DNA from: JBHOQX01 sp042408595
GTDB taxonomy: Bacteria; Chloroflexota; Chloroflexia; Chloroflexales; Roseiflexaceae
NCBI GenBank assembly: GCA_042408595.1
Contig: JBHOQX010000004.1
Location: forward strand, 1-30,781
Length of the DNA stretch: 30,781 nucleotides
Direction of reading: 5' to 3'
Numbering within the stretch: the stretch's first letter is position 1; every line of letters begins with the position of its first letter. Under the pieces are notes generated by a model. That model had not been told where the DNA came from. It ran no database searches and was given only the letters and a program-made list of their open reading frames with translations. Of this stretch, positions 1 to 7,846 are shown in pieces. A program made the position numbers and the translations under genes.

Positions 1-195
1 CTGGCGGAGGACGGCGAGAAACGCTATCCGGCGCGGCGCTGGGTCGTGGAGCGGACGCTGGCCTGGTTAAGCACGTGTCGCGCCATTCTGGTGCGCTACG
101 ACAAGAAAGCATCGAACTACCTCGGGCTGCTCAAGCTCGCGGGTGCCTTGATTTGGTATCGCCGCTCCGTTCGTCTGGCGGCAACAGAGTTTTGA
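1..195 (+). CDS. IS5-family transposase, C-terminal fragment (5' truncated by window edge)
   Basis: The reading frame is open from the first base and ends at TGA. It gives 64 residues with the RRWVVERTLAWL signature that carries the last catalytic glutamate of the DDE transposases of the IS5/IS1182-like class, followed by the usual YLGLLKLAGALIWYRR tail. Transposases of this class mobilise the element by cut-and-paste through a DDE active site; only the E-containing end is visible here. The bases just after the stop (GAGATAGTTTCTTA, about 195-208) could be the right terminal inverted repeat, but the left end lies outside the window, so this cannot be confirmed. The 3' flank runs straight into the TGACA/GACAAGG-type repeat DNA that also lies behind other genes here. 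The family call is firm; the subgroup is uncertain. Confidence 0.85.
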   Translation: MAEDGEKRYPARRWVVERTLAWLSTCRAILVRYDKKASNYLGLLKLAGALIWYRRSVRLAATEF

Positions 196-292
196 GATAG
201 TTTCTTATTGCTGCTTGACAAGGCGACAAGGTGGCGACGGGCCGTGCGTGCGCACCCTTGCCTCCCTGTCACCCGTTCGCCGTGTCACCGTG

Positions 293-2713
293 TCAGTTCC
301 GCAGCGGCTTGCCCGTTTGCAGGATCGCCATGATCCGCTCTTGGGTCTTCGGCTCCAGCGCGAGCTGCATGGCCTCCTGCTGCTCAAGGTCGAGGATGTA
401 CTGCTCCGTCACCCACTGTGGCTGCGAGAGGTCGCCGCCGCTGAGCGTGCGGGCGAGCGCGCCGGCCAGCCGCACGTCGTACTCGCTGATATAGCCGCCG
501 ACGCGCATGCCGTGGACGCCGCTCATCAGCGCGCCGATGCCGCGCCGCCCGACGGCGTAGATCGGCTCGCCGCCCGCTGGGACGGGCTCGTACCCCGCCT
601 CGGCCATCCGCAGCACCTCGGCCTTGGCCGCCGCGATCTGGCGCGCGCGGTTCATCACGATCCGATCGTTCCGGTCGAGAAACCCGAGCGCCCGCGCCTG
701 CTCGGCGCTCTCGCTCACCTTCGCCAGCGCGATCGTCTCGAACGCCTGCTGGAGATACGGCAGCGGATCGGCGTGCGGGGTGGTCATATGCGGGTTGATG
801 TGGCGGCGGATAAACTCTTTACACCCGCCCCACCCCGGGATCAGCCCGACGCCCAGCTCCACCAGGCCGATGTAGGTCTCGCCGAGGGCCACGCGGCGCG
901 CAGCCGCCAGGGTGATCTCGGCGCCCCCGCCCAGACAGCGCCCGTACGGCGCGGCGACCACCGGCTTGGGCGCGAGGCGGATGGCCTGGTACAGGTCCTG
1001 CGTGCTTTTGGCGAACTGCTGCGCCTGCTCCAGTTGCCCGCTCGCCACGGCCATCGCCAGCAGCGCCAGGTTCACGCCGGCGCTGAAGTCCTGCGCCTGG
1101 TTACCGATCACCAGGCCGATCCAGCGGTCGTCCCGCAGCATCTCCAGCGCTTTCCAGCCCATCTCGGCGATCAGCGGGTCGATCGCGTTGACCTTGGCGT
1201 GGAACTCCAGGCAGAGCACGCCGTCGCCCAGGTCGAGGATGCTGGCGCTCTCGTTGCGCGCCAGCTCGCGCCCCTGCGCCCGCAGATCGTCGAGCGCGAT
1301 CACGCCCGGCGGCTGAAGCAGCGGGACATACGCGCCCGCCGCCGGATCGTAGACGGCGACCGCCCGGCCGTTGTCGTACTTGTAAAAGGTTTCGATGCCG
1401 CGGCCGAGCATCTGCGTCACCCAGGGAGCCACGGCGATGCTGCGCTCCTCCATCTGCCCGGCAGCCGTGCGGACACCGAGCGCGTCCCAGACCTCGAACG
1501 GGCCGAGTTGATGGCCGAAGCCCCAGCGCATGGCTTTGTCCACATCCGCCAGGCTGTCGCTGATCTCCGGGATTCGGCGAGCGGTGTAGGCCAGCGTGCG
1601 CAGCGTCGTCTCCTGCAGGAACCGCCCGGCCCGGTCCATCGCGGCATTATCGTTCAGGAAGCGCAGCCGCTCGCGCAGGTCTTCGATCTTCCGGGCCTTG
1701 CCGACCAGATCGAAGCGCACCTTGCTCGGCGGCACGTGCTCCATTCTGCGCAGGTCGAGCGGCCAGTATTCCTTGCCGCCATCGCGCTGCTGCTGCTTGT
1801 AGAAGCCGATGCCCGTCTTATTGCCTAGCCAGCCGCGCTCGGCCATGGCGCGCAGCGGCTCCGGGATGCGGAACACCTCGCGCTCCTCGTCATCCGGCAC
1901 AGCGTCGTACAGGTTGGCGGTCACGTGGTTGGCGATGTCCAGCCCCACCAGGTCGAGCAAACGGAAGGTGGCGGTCTTCGGCGCGCCGATCAGTTCGCCG
2001 GTAAGGTTGTCCACTTCTTCGACGGAATAGCCGTGCTCCAGCGCGAAGAGGACACGCGCCTGGGTCATGTAGCAAAAGATGCGATTGCCGATAAAGTTTG
2101 GCCGGTCCTTGGCGATCACCACGCCCTTGCCCAGGCGCTCGTCGGCGAAGGCACTGATGCGCTCGACGGCCTCCGGCAGCGTGTCGGGGGTCGGGATGAC
2201 CTCCAGCAGGTACAGGTAGCGCGGCGGGTTGAAGAAGTGCGTGCCGAGAAAGTGGCGGCGGAAGTCCTCCGAGCGCCCCGCGGCGATCGCCGCGATCGGG
2301 ATGCCGCTGGTGTTGGACGAGACGATGCTGCCGGGCTTGCGCACGCCCTCGATGCGCGCCATGAGCGCGCGCTTCGGCTCAAGCTGCTCGACGATCGCCT
2401 CGACGATCCAGTCGGCATCGGCGATCAGCCCCAGGTCGTCCTCCAGGTTGCCGATCGTGATGCGATTCGCCGTTTCGGGGGTGAACAACGCGGCGGGTTT
2501 CGCGGTACGTACCCGCTCCAGCCCGGCGCTGACGATCCGGTTGCGCACCGCGCGCGATTCGAGCGTCAGCCCTCGCCGCTCCTCCTCCGGCGTCAGCGCA
2601 GTGGGCGCGACATCCAGCAGGACGACCTGGCAGCCGGCATTGGCGCAGTGGGCCGCGATCCCGCTGCCCATCGTCCCCGCGCCGATCACGGCGACTTTCC
2701 TGATCTGGGTCAT
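293..2713 (-). CDS. fadN: FadN-type 3-hydroxyacyl-CoA dehydrogenase / enoyl-CoA hydratase fusion
   Basis: An 806-residue bifunctional beta-oxidation enzyme: NAD-dependent oxidation of 3-hydroxyacyl-CoA and hydration of enoyl-CoA. The N-terminus has a Rossmann motif VIGAGTMGSGIA (about residues 9-20), then GTHFFNPPRYLYLLEVIP with the catalytic His and the NFIGNRIF segment of the dehydrogenase C-terminal domain, which is repeated around 380-460. The last third is a crotonase domain with GRCLGGGAEI and GLVELGVGLIPGWGG, retaining both general acid/base glutamates. Length and domain order match Bacillus FadN rather than FadB, in which the hydratase comes first. The start is the ATG eight bases after a GAAGGAG SD; the frame stays open upstream but has no SD there. 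No thiolase (fadA) is adjacent, unlike Bacillus fadNAE; two acyl-CoA dehydrogenases lie upstream instead. The stop codon sits inside a TGACAC repeat. Confidence 0.93.
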   Translation of the reverse strand: MTQIRKVAVIGAGTMGSGIAAHCANAGCQVVLLDVAPTALTPEEERRGLTLESRAVRNRIVSAGLERVRTAKPAALFTPETANRITIGNLEDDLGLIADADWIVEAIVEQLEPKRALMARIEGVRKPGSIVSSNTSGIPIAAIAAGRSEDFRRHFLGTHFFNPPRYLYLLEVIPTPDTLPEAVERISAFADERLGKGVVIAKDRPNFIGNRIFCYMTQARVLFALEHGYSVEEVDNLTGELIGAPKTATFRLLDLVGLDIANHVTANLYDAVPDDEEREVFRIPEPLRAMAERGWLGNKTGIGFYKQQQRDGGKEYWPLDLRRMEHVPPSKVRFDLVGKARKIEDLRERLRFLNDNAAMDRAGRFLQETTLRTLAYTARRIPEISDSLADVDKAMRWGFGHQLGPFEVWDALGVRTAAGQMEERSIAVAPWVTQMLGRGIETFYKYDNGRAVAVYDPAAGAYVPLLQPPGVIALDDLRAQGRELARNESASILDLGDGVLCLEFHAKVNAIDPLIAEMGWKALEMLRDDRWIGLVIGNQAQDFSAGVNLALLAMAVASGQLEQAQQFAKSTQDLYQAIRLAPKPVVAAPYGRCLGGGAEITLAAARRVALGETYIGLVELGVGLIPGWGGCKEFIRRHINPHMTTPHADPLPYLQQAFETIALAKVSESAEQARALGFLDRNDRIVMNRARQIAAAKAEVLRMAEAGYEPVPAGGEPIYAVGRRGIGALMSGVHGMRVGGYISEYDVRLAGALARTLSGGDLSQPQWVTEQYILDLEQQEAMQLALEPKTQERIMAILQTGKPLRN

Positions 2714-2826
2714 CGATGAACTCCTTCGGTCATTGTTCGACAAGCGCGACGCGGCGTGAAGCGCACCCGGCGCGGACCCGCCACTCCATCGGCCCTCACC
2801 CGCCTCATTGCGAATGGCCAAGGGGG

Positions 2827-2858
2827 CCTTTTTGGGCGCGCGTGCGCACCCAAAAAGG
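2827..2858. repeat. Strong inverted repeat (REP-like hairpin)
   Basis: Two 15-nt arms (CCTTTTTGGGCGCGC and GCGCACCCAAAAAGG) separated by GT, complementary apart from one G-T position. A second short hairpin, GGGGC TTC GCCCC at 2867-2879, follows directly. The arms carry A5 and T5 tracts but no free T-run on either side, so this is more like a dispersed palindromic repeat than a canonical terminator. Confidence 0.7.
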
Positions 2859-2895
2859 GGGTTCGGGGGGCTTCGCCCCGCCAAACCTCCGTACC

Positions 2896-3210
2896 GTGTA
2901 CGCCCTGACGTTGAACGGCGTCGCCCTGGCTGTCAGCCTGCCCGCCGGCCTGACGATCGCGGCCACTCCCCCGACGGGCGCATCGCCGGAGTGCGGCTCG
3001 CCGAGCCTGAGCGCGCCGCCCGGCTCGAGCGCCAGCGTGCTGGCCGGCGCGCGGGGCTTCCACGGGCAGACCTGCCGCCTGACCGCGCCGGTACGGGCGC
3101 AGGGCGGGGCCGATACGCCGACCACCAGCACGGTCGGCTCCGCCGAGGGCAGGGCGGGCAACGGCGCGAACGCGCAATCGACCGCGCTGGCCCGCATCAA
3201 TTTGCCCGTC
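2896..3210 (+). pseudogene. Remnant of a DUF11-like extracellular repeat domain
   Basis: The plus-strand frame reads LNGVALAVSLPAGLTIAATP, then PECGSPSLSAPPGSSAS, GQTCRLTAPVRAQGGADT and TSTVGSAEG-GNGANAQSTALARI. This order (LPAGLT, a Cys, a GSS-SVSLSG-like turn, a TC-L strand, then TSTV-S-G-GN-A) is what DUF11/adhesin-type beta-sandwich repeats of secreted bacterial proteins look like. There is no start codon with SD, no signal peptide and no further repeat, and the frame then dissolves into arginine-rich sequence. It is read opposite to the flanking genes. I interpret it as a broken, imported fragment; a profile search would decide. Confidence 0.45.
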
Positions 3211-3353
3211 GCCCGCCGCGCGCGCGCTCCGTCGCGCATAGCTACGGCTGCGCATCTGGATCGGCGGCGGCCAGCAGGTCGGTATCCACGCAAGGGATAC
3301 TCCAGTGCCTGCCGGCCGGCCACACCTCTCCGTCCTTACATGGACCAGCCGCC

Positions 3354-3362
3354 ATTGTACCA
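3354..3362 (-). promoter_or_regulatory. Extended -10 element (TGGTACAAT)
   Basis: On the minus strand TGG directly precedes TACAAT, about 20 nt downstream of the acyl-CoA dehydrogenase stop and pointing towards fadN. There is no convincing -35. It matches the same nonamer found upstream of several other genes here. Confidence 0.45.
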
Positions 3363-3379
3363 CCCCGGTGGGCGATGCC

Positions 3380-4639
3380 TCAGCGCAGCTCGGCGCTGCT
3401 GTAGCCCAGCAGCCGCCGCGCGACGATCAGGCGGTTGATCTGGCCGGTGCCCTCGTAGATATCGTTGATCCGGGCGTCGCGCATCCACTTTTCGACCAGC
3501 AGCTTGCACGAGTACCCCTCCGGCCCGAGCAGCTCCACCGCCTTCTGTGCGACAAAATTCGCCACCGCGCCGGCCTTGACCTTGCTCATCGAGGCTTCGA
3601 GGGTGTTCTCTTCGCCGGCATCCATCTTCGAGACGGCCTTCAGCACCAGCAGCCACGCCGCGCGATGCTGCGCCTCCATCGCCAGCAGGTCGCGCTCGAC
3701 CGCTGACTGTTTGCTGAGGGGCGCGCCGTAGCGCACCTGCACGCCGCGCTCCTTCAGGTAGGCCGCGGTGAACTCCAGCGACGCCCGCGCGATCCCCAGG
3801 GCCGACGCCGCCACCAGCGGCCGCGTGGCGTCGAAGGTCTTCATCGCACCCTTGAAGCCCTTGGTAGCGCCGTTGCCACCTTCACGGCGCACCTCCTCGC
3901 TGCCGAGCAGATTCTCGCGCGGGATGCGGCAATCCTGGAACACCAGTGCGGCGGTGTCCGAGGCGCGGATGCCGTGCTTATGCTCCAGCTTGGCCACGGT
4001 CATCCCCGAGGTGCCGGCCTCCACGACGAACGGCTTCATGCCGGCGCGGCCGGCGCTCGGGTCCACCGTCGCCCAGACGACCACGAAGCCCTGCGAGTCC
4101 CTGGCGGACATCAGGCCGCCGGTGACGAAGATTTTTTCGCCGTTGAGGATCCACTCGCGGCCATCCTCGCTGAGGCGGGCGGTGGTGCGGATGGCGGCGG
4201 TATCGGAGCCGGCGTGCGGCTCGGTCATCGCCATGGCGGCCCATTTCGGCTCGCCCTCGCTGAACCGCTTGAGGAAGCGCTCCTTCTGCTCCGGCGTGCC
4301 GGTCGCGTCCACCGCCGCGCCGCCCAGCGCGCCGCCCGGGGTCGAAAGATACAGCCCGGCATCGCCCCAGGAGAGGGCCTCGACGGTATGGGCCAGCAGC
4401 AGATAGCCGAAGCGCGGACGCGGCTTGCCGTTCTCGTCGGTCTTCCCGCCGGCGTCGACCGAGAAGCTGCGCCCGCCCTGCTGGCGGATCGAGGGCCAGA
4501 TCATGTTGATATAGTCCCACGGGCGCTCGCCCTCGTGCTCATCATAGTAGCGGGCGACGGGGCGCATCACCTGCTCGCCCAGCATGGTCAGAAACTGCAC
4601 CTGCCGCTTGACCGGCTCGGGAAGCTCGAAGTCAATCAT
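3380..4639 (-). CDS. Acyl-CoA dehydrogenase
   Basis: A 419-residue FAD-dependent acyl-CoA dehydrogenase that introduces the alpha,beta double bond in the first step of beta-oxidation, passing electrons to an electron-transfer flavoprotein. Both family signatures are present: AMTEPHAGSDTAAI in the middle (FAD and substrate contacts) and DARINDIYEGTGQINRLIVARRLL at the C-terminus, with the catalytic Glu in the YEGT position used by short/medium-chain enzymes. The ATG start has a GGAGG five bases upstream; an in-frame TTG four codons earlier would place that SD inside the gene and is not preferred. It lies 91 nt downstream of a second, divergent acyl-CoA dehydrogenase on the same strand, probably co-transcribed. 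The chain-length preference cannot be told. Confidence 0.93.
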   Translation of the reverse strand: MIDFELPEPVKRQVQFLTMLGEQVMRPVARYYDEHEGERPWDYINMIWPSIRQQGGRSFSVDAGGKTDENGKPRPRFGYLLLAHTVEALSWGDAGLYLSTPGGALGGAAVDATGTPEQKERFLKRFSEGEPKWAAMAMTEPHAGSDTAAIRTTARLSEDGREWILNGEKIFVTGGLMSARDSQGFVVVWATVDPSAGRAGMKPFVVEAGTSGMTVAKLEHKHGIRASDTAALVFQDCRIPRENLLGSEEVRREGGNGATKGFKGAMKTFDATRPLVAASALGIARASLEFTAAYLKERGVQVRYGAPLSKQSAVERDLLAMEAQHRAAWLLVLKAVSKMDAGEENTLEASMSKVKAGAVANFVAQKAVELLGPEGYSCKLLVEKWMRDARINDIYEGTGQINRLIVARRLLGYSSAELR

Positions 4640-4730
4640 GCCAACCTCCAATCAACCAACGGCCAGGGACCAACACCCAGCGCGATAGCACGGCCTGCGT
4701 CCGTCGCCGTCGTCTTTCATCGTTCGTCGG

Positions 4731-5825
4731 CTATACCATCGCAATCCCCAACAACGCGCTGAACCCGCGGGCGTCGCGCAGCCAGCGCTCGACCGGATGC
4801 TCACGGATGTAGCCGTGGCCGCCGAGCACCTGCACCGCACGGTCGGTGACGAACAGCGCCGCCTCGTCGGCGTACTGTTTGGCGAGCGACGCGGCCCTGG
4901 TGGCATCCTGGCCCCTGTCGAGCAGCCAGGCGGCTTCGAGCGCCAGCCCACGGGTCGCTTCGACCTCGATCGCCATCTCGGCCAGCATGAACGCGATCGC
5001 CTGGAACTGCGCGATCGGCCGGCCGAACGCCTCGCGCGCTTTGGCGTAGTCGCGGGCGTAGTCGTAGGCGGCGCGCGCCACGCCGGTCGCCAGCGCGGCC
5101 AGGGCCACGCGGCTGTAGTTCAGCAGCAGGTCGATATCGCAGCCCGCCGCGCCGCCGAGCCTGGCCGCCGCCGGCACCTGCACCTCCTCCAGCCGCACTT
5201 CGAAGGTCGGAAGGGCGCGGATACCCATGTTCTTCTCACGCTCCAGCACCGTCAGCCCGGGCGCGCCGCGCTCGACGATAAACGCCTCGGTGCGGTCACC
5301 CTCGCGGGCGTAGACCAGAAGAGCCTGGGCGGTGGCCGCCAGCGGGACGTAGGCTTTGTGGCCGCTGATCACATATCCGTCGCCCTTCGGCTCGGCCACC
5401 GTCTGGAGCGCCTTCGGATCGAAATCCCAGCGCGGCTCGATCAGCGCGGCGGTGGCCGCCGGGAACTCGGCGTCGGTCAGCCGCGGCAGCCAGGCCTGCT
5501 TCTGCGCTTCCGTGCCGCAGTGCAGCACGGGGATGGCGAACAGATTGGGCGTGAGGAGCGTCAGGGCGAGCGCCAGGTCGCCATAGGCCAGCTCCTCCGC
5601 CGCCAGCACGCCCGTCACCGCCGAGTGCGCCTCGCCGAAGCCGCCGAACTGTTCGGGGATGGCGTTCGGCAGCAGGCCCAGCTCCCAGCCCGTGTCGATC
5701 AGCGCTGCGGGGATCTCGCGGGACTCGTCGGCGTCGTGGGCCGCGGGCCGCACCCGCTCGGTCGCGTAGCGCCGGACGGTTTCGATAATCAGTGTCTGTT
5801 CGTCGTCGGGGGTGAATGAGATCAT
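4731..5825 (-). CDS. Divergent acyl-CoA dehydrogenase lacking the usual catalytic glutamates
   Basis: A 364-residue member of the acyl-CoA dehydrogenase family. The N-terminal helical domain (PEQFGGFGEAHSAVTGVLAAEELAYGD), central beta-domain and C-terminal helices (FGRPIAQFQAIAFMLAEM, VLGGHGYIREHPVERWLRDAR) are all recognisable. It differs from its neighbour at key sites. The first signature reads ALIEPRWDFDPKAL instead of TEP-AGSD. The chain stops at DARGFSALLGIAMV, where active enzymes have YEGT with the catalytic Glu. The alternative Glu of isovaleryl/long-chain enzymes is replaced in LLNYSRVALAALATG. It may therefore be a non-catalytic partner (alpha2beta2 acyl-CoA dehydrogenases are known in mycobacteria) or act on an unusual substrate; both are inferences. 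The SD before the ATG is weak. Confidence 0.85.
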   Translation of the reverse strand: MISFTPDDEQTLIIETVRRYATERVRPAAHDADESREIPAALIDTGWELGLLPNAIPEQFGGFGEAHSAVTGVLAAEELAYGDLALALTLLTPNLFAIPVLHCGTEAQKQAWLPRLTDAEFPAATAALIEPRWDFDPKALQTVAEPKGDGYVISGHKAYVPLAATAQALLVYAREGDRTEAFIVERGAPGLTVLEREKNMGIRALPTFEVRLEEVQVPAAARLGGAAGCDIDLLLNYSRVALAALATGVARAAYDYARDYAKAREAFGRPIAQFQAIAFMLAEMAIEVEATRGLALEAAWLLDRGQDATRAASLAKQYADEAALFVTDRAVQVLGGHGYIREHPVERWLRDARGFSALLGIAMV

Positions 5826-5862
5826 AGAGCAGTCCTATCTGCTTCGTAACGATCAACGTCGT

Positions 5863-5901
5863 GCCGCCTTCAGGCGGCGTCGCGTACCGCCTGAAGGCGG
5901 C
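5863..5901. repeat. Inverted repeat of a CCGCCTGAAGGCGG element
   Basis: GCCGCCTTCAGGCGG and its exact reverse complement CCGCCTGAAGGCGGC (15 nt each) lie 9 nt apart upstream of the second acyl-CoA dehydrogenase; each arm is itself nearly palindromic. The same core, GCCTGAAGGCGGAACTA, recurs in the paired repeats at 19595-19743, so it belongs to a dispersed REP-like family. Confidence 0.7.
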
Positions 5902-5947
5902 GATTCACGTGAGATCGCTATCCATGGCCTCCTCAGGATACCAGGGG

Positions 5948-6038
5948 ATGACGAAGGACGAACGCAGGCTATAGCTATGGTGACGGCGTAGCCCAATAGC
6001 ACAGGCAACTTTCGCCTTTCGTCCTTCGTCTTCCGTCA
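5948..6038. repeat. GACGAAGGACGAA-type repeats in inverted orientation
   Basis: ATGACGAAGGACGAACG at the left and CGTCCTTCGTCTTCCGTCA at the right face each other between the SCP-2 gene stop and the acyl-CoA dehydrogenase. The right-hand block starts within 8 nt of the SCP-2 stop codon. Related blocks lie behind the stops of the genes ending at 4731 and 6988. Confidence 0.6.
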
Positions 6039-6044
6039 ATGGGC

Positions 6045-6593
6045 TTACGCATTCAGCGCGCCAAGCTGCATCAGCAGCGGCAGGCTGCCGTCGAACTTGA
6101 GCTTGCCGGTCATGAACGCCATGTTGCCGTTCAGCTCGCCTTTGACCATCGCGGCGTAGTCCGCCACCGTCATGCGCAGGGTCACTTCCGGCTCGTCGGC
6201 GCCGCCGAAGATGGTGGTCGACTCGTAGTCGGGCGCGCCCTCGCGGGCCAGTTCGAGCTTGAGCGCGCCTTTCAGCCCTTTGATCACCCGCACCTTGCCG
6301 CGGCGGTAGTAGTCGAGCGCCGGCTCCTCCCACAGCTCCAGCGCGGTCGCGCGCCAATCGTCGGCGGCGGCCGTGGTGCGCATGTCGCTCTCCGGCAGGC
6401 CGCCCGGCACGACCTCCAGCGCGCCGTTGCGGATGCGCAGGCCGTACACGCCGCCGCCCTCGCCGGCCAGGTCGTAGGTGACGGTGAACTCGTCCTGCTG
6501 GCGCACCTCGTCGCTGAACTCCGCGGCTGCTGTGGCGAAGCGCTCCGGCAGCACCTGCTCGAAGTACTCGGCGGCGGTGATGTTCTGGGCCAT
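6045..6593 (-). CDS. SCP-2 sterol-transfer family protein
   Basis: A 182-residue cytosolic protein with an SCP-2-like lipid-binding fold. The N-terminal part (TAAEYFEQVLPERFATAA, then DEFTVTYDLAGEGGGVYGLRI) begins the domain; the C-terminal GELNGNMAFMTGKLKFDGSLPLLMQLG is the highly characteristic SCP-2 ending. Such proteins bind and carry hydrophobic ligands, including acyl-CoA; placement beside two acyl-CoA dehydrogenases and FadN fits a role in presenting acyl substrates (inference). The start is the ATG six bases after GGAGG; the ATG four codons upstream would contain that SD. It is 219 nt upstream of the next gene, so co-transcription is possible but not evident. Confidence 0.9.
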   Translation of the reverse strand: MAQNITAAEYFEQVLPERFATAAAEFSDEVRQQDEFTVTYDLAGEGGGVYGLRIRNGALEVVPGGLPESDMRTTAAADDWRATALELWEEPALDYYRRGKVRVIKGLKGALKLELAREGAPDYESTTIFGGADEPEVTLRMTVADYAAMVKGELNGNMAFMTGKLKFDGSLPLLMQLGALNA

Positions 6594-6825
6594 CGCGACC
6601 TCCATCATAGATTGCAGATTGCCAATGAGCGAGGATGCTTTCGAGGCGCTTTTCTCAAATGTCCGGCAGCTTCGTGATGAAGACCATCCGCGCGCCTTCA
6701 CGCTGGGCGAATCATCAGCGGCCCGCAGGGCGCCGCCACTCGGGCCGAACCATGGTGCAGCGCTTCATCGCGGCATATGCGCTTCCAGTTGATGCGGGAC
6801 ATGGCGCTCGTGCGCCTCATGACGC

Positions 6826-6834
6826 AGTGTACCA
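6826..6834 (-). promoter_or_regulatory. Extended -10 element (TGGTACACT)
   Basis: Minus-strand TGG plus TACACT upstream of the SCP-2 gene, with no clear -35. It would give a leader of about 220 nt for that gene. Confidence 0.35.
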
Positions 6835-6840
6835 TGGGCA

Positions 6841-6870
6841 TGTTGCGCGGATGTTGCGCGGATGTTGCGC
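6841..6870. repeat. Short tandem repeat, 11-bp unit
   Basis: TGTTGCGCGGA occurs twice head to tail, followed by a partial third copy (TGTTGCGC). It lies outside any gene. Confidence 0.7.
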
Positions 6871-6987
6871 CGTCATGGGACGAAGGACGAATGACGAACG
6901 ACGAAGGCAAGCATAACCAAATGCCTACCGCAATGCCAGCGGGCCGGCTCATGTTCGTCCTAGGTTCTTCGTCCTTCGTCCGCTGAG

Positions 6988-7581
6988 CTACGAACTCGTC
7001 GCCAGGACCAGCACCTGCTCAAGCGGGGGATCGGGCGGCAGGTCGAGGACGAGGGTCACGCCGCGGCCGGCGGGCAGCGGCACGGAGAGGTCGAGCGTGG
7101 TGGACTGGCCGGGCTGGAGGGTGGCGCTCCGCCCGCCGGCGACGCGGTAGGTCGTCCCGGCGCTGTCGCGGAAGGAGAAGGCATCGGTCGAGACCGTCAG
7201 CGGCGCGGCGGAGGTGTTGGTCACCTTGCCGGCGATCTTCAGTTCGTCGCCGGAGCGCCGCAGGTCGGCGATTTCGATGCGTACCCGCCGCCCCTCGGCA
7301 ACCGGCGTGAGCGCCGGGGCCGCGCCGCCCCCGGCGAGCGTGCGCTGCAGCGCGGCCACCTGCTCGGCCACCTGCGGCGGCAGGCCCGGCAGGCTGACCT
7401 GCGGCAGGCGGAACGGCTCGACGGTCGGCGCGTTCGGGTCAGCCGGCGCGGGCGCGAAGCGCTGCGACAGGCGCGGGTTGCCGAGCTGCGCCCCGCCCAG
7501 GCGCGTGCCGATGGCGATCAGCAGCAGCGCCGCCAGGACGCCGATCAGCAGGTATGGGGTGCGGTTGCGGTCGGAGAGCAT
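6988..7581 (-). CDS. Membrane-anchored protein with a C-terminal Ig-like (DUF4352-type) domain, function unknown
   Basis: 197 residues. One N-terminal transmembrane helix (PYLLIGVLAALLLIAIGTRL, about 9-28) is followed by a proline-rich linker (APAPADPNAPTVEPF) and a short coiled region. The C-terminal half, VRIEIADLRRSGDELKIAGKVTNTSAAPLTV through SFRDSAGTTYRVAGG and LQPGQSTTLDLSVPLP, has the strand pattern of the beta-sandwich domains that bacteria export (DUF4352-like). The bulk should face outside the cytoplasm. The ATG has no SD; instead a GGGGTCAGGGTTCGGGGGTC-type repeat ends directly against the start codon. A minus-strand TGGTATAAT about 185 nt upstream is the likely promoter. No enzymatic motif is visible. 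Confidence 0.75.
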   Translation of the reverse strand: MLSDRNRTPYLLIGVLAALLLIAIGTRLGGAQLGNPRLSQRFAPAPADPNAPTVEPFRLPQVSLPGLPPQVAEQVAALQRTLAGGGAAPALTPVAEGRRVRIEIADLRRSGDELKIAGKVTNTSAAPLTVSTDAFSFRDSAGTTYRVAGGRSATLQPGQSTTLDLSVPLPAGRGVTLVLDLPPDPPLEQVLVLATSS

Positions 7582-7763
7582 GGTTCAGGGGTCAGGGTTC
7601 GGGGGTCAGGGGTCAGGACTGGGAGGTGGGCAGGGGGGATGCAGTCCGCCTGAGCCATTCCTCATCGAAATGATACATCTATAGACCTACAGGACCGACG
7701 CACGCCAACGCGCCGGCTCTGGATGGGACGCAGCGATACCACAGCGCGCAAGAGGTCGCCGGC

Positions 7764-7772
7764 ATTATACCA
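7764..7772 (-). promoter_or_regulatory. Extended -10 element (TGGTATAAT)
   Basis: A perfect TATAAT preceded by TGG on the minus strand, upstream of the membrane-anchored hypothetical gene; no good -35. Confidence 0.5.
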
Positions 7773-7818
7773 AACCCGCGCTCACTGCGGCTGCCCGCCG
7801 CCCACCGTTCACCATTCC

Positions 7819-7846
7819 TTGACAAATCGCCCCGGGCGCGTACACT
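7819..7846 (+). promoter_or_regulatory. Sigma-70-type promoter of the LuxR-like gene
   Basis: TTGACA (perfect -35), a 16-nt spacer and TACACT as the -10. Transcription would start near 7853, leaving a leader of about 65 nt before the ATG. Confidence 0.65.

Larger units (their letters stand above)
2714..3379. other. Long intergenic region between fadN and the acyl-CoA dehydrogenase
   Basis: About 670 nt with no intact gene. It holds, in order: a strong hairpin and a GGGGC-TTC-GCCCC hairpin next to fadN; a plus-strand stretch that reads like a decayed extracellular repeat domain; G/C-rich DNA with open but protein-unlike frames on both strands; and a minus-strand extended -10 just downstream of the dehydrogenase stop. 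If fadN is transcribed from that -10 it has a leader of over 600 nt; otherwise it is read through from the upstream gene or from a promoter not recognised here. Confidence 0.6.
6594..6987. other. Intergenic region with repeats and a candidate promoter
   Basis: No recognisable gene in about 390 nt. It contains an 11-bp tandem repeat (TGTTGCGCGGA, 2.7 copies from 6841), GACGAAGGACGAA-type blocks around 6879-6912 and 6957-6980 (directly behind the stop of the next gene), and a minus-strand TGGTACACT. A 40-codon minus-strand frame opening at an ATG five bases after that -10 (6820) looks unlike a protein; I do not call it. Confidence 0.55.

Noticed and set aside
215..1828. Long plus-strand frame opposite fadN
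   Set aside because: Composition (His, Arg, Gln-rich) is that of an antisense frame over a high-GC gene; fadN has full domain support.
2805..3323. A 172-codon minus-strand frame between fadN and the acyl-CoA dehydrogenase
   Set aside because: Arginine/alanine-rich composition of a shadow frame in GC-rich DNA; it runs across the palindromic repeat, and the opposite strand reads better.
3242..3355. A 37-codon minus-strand frame opening at an ATG in the TACAAT box (MAAGPCKDGEVWPAGRHWSIP...)
   Set aside because: It looks somewhat protein-like, but the ATG overlaps the predicted -10, there is no SD, and no family is recognised.
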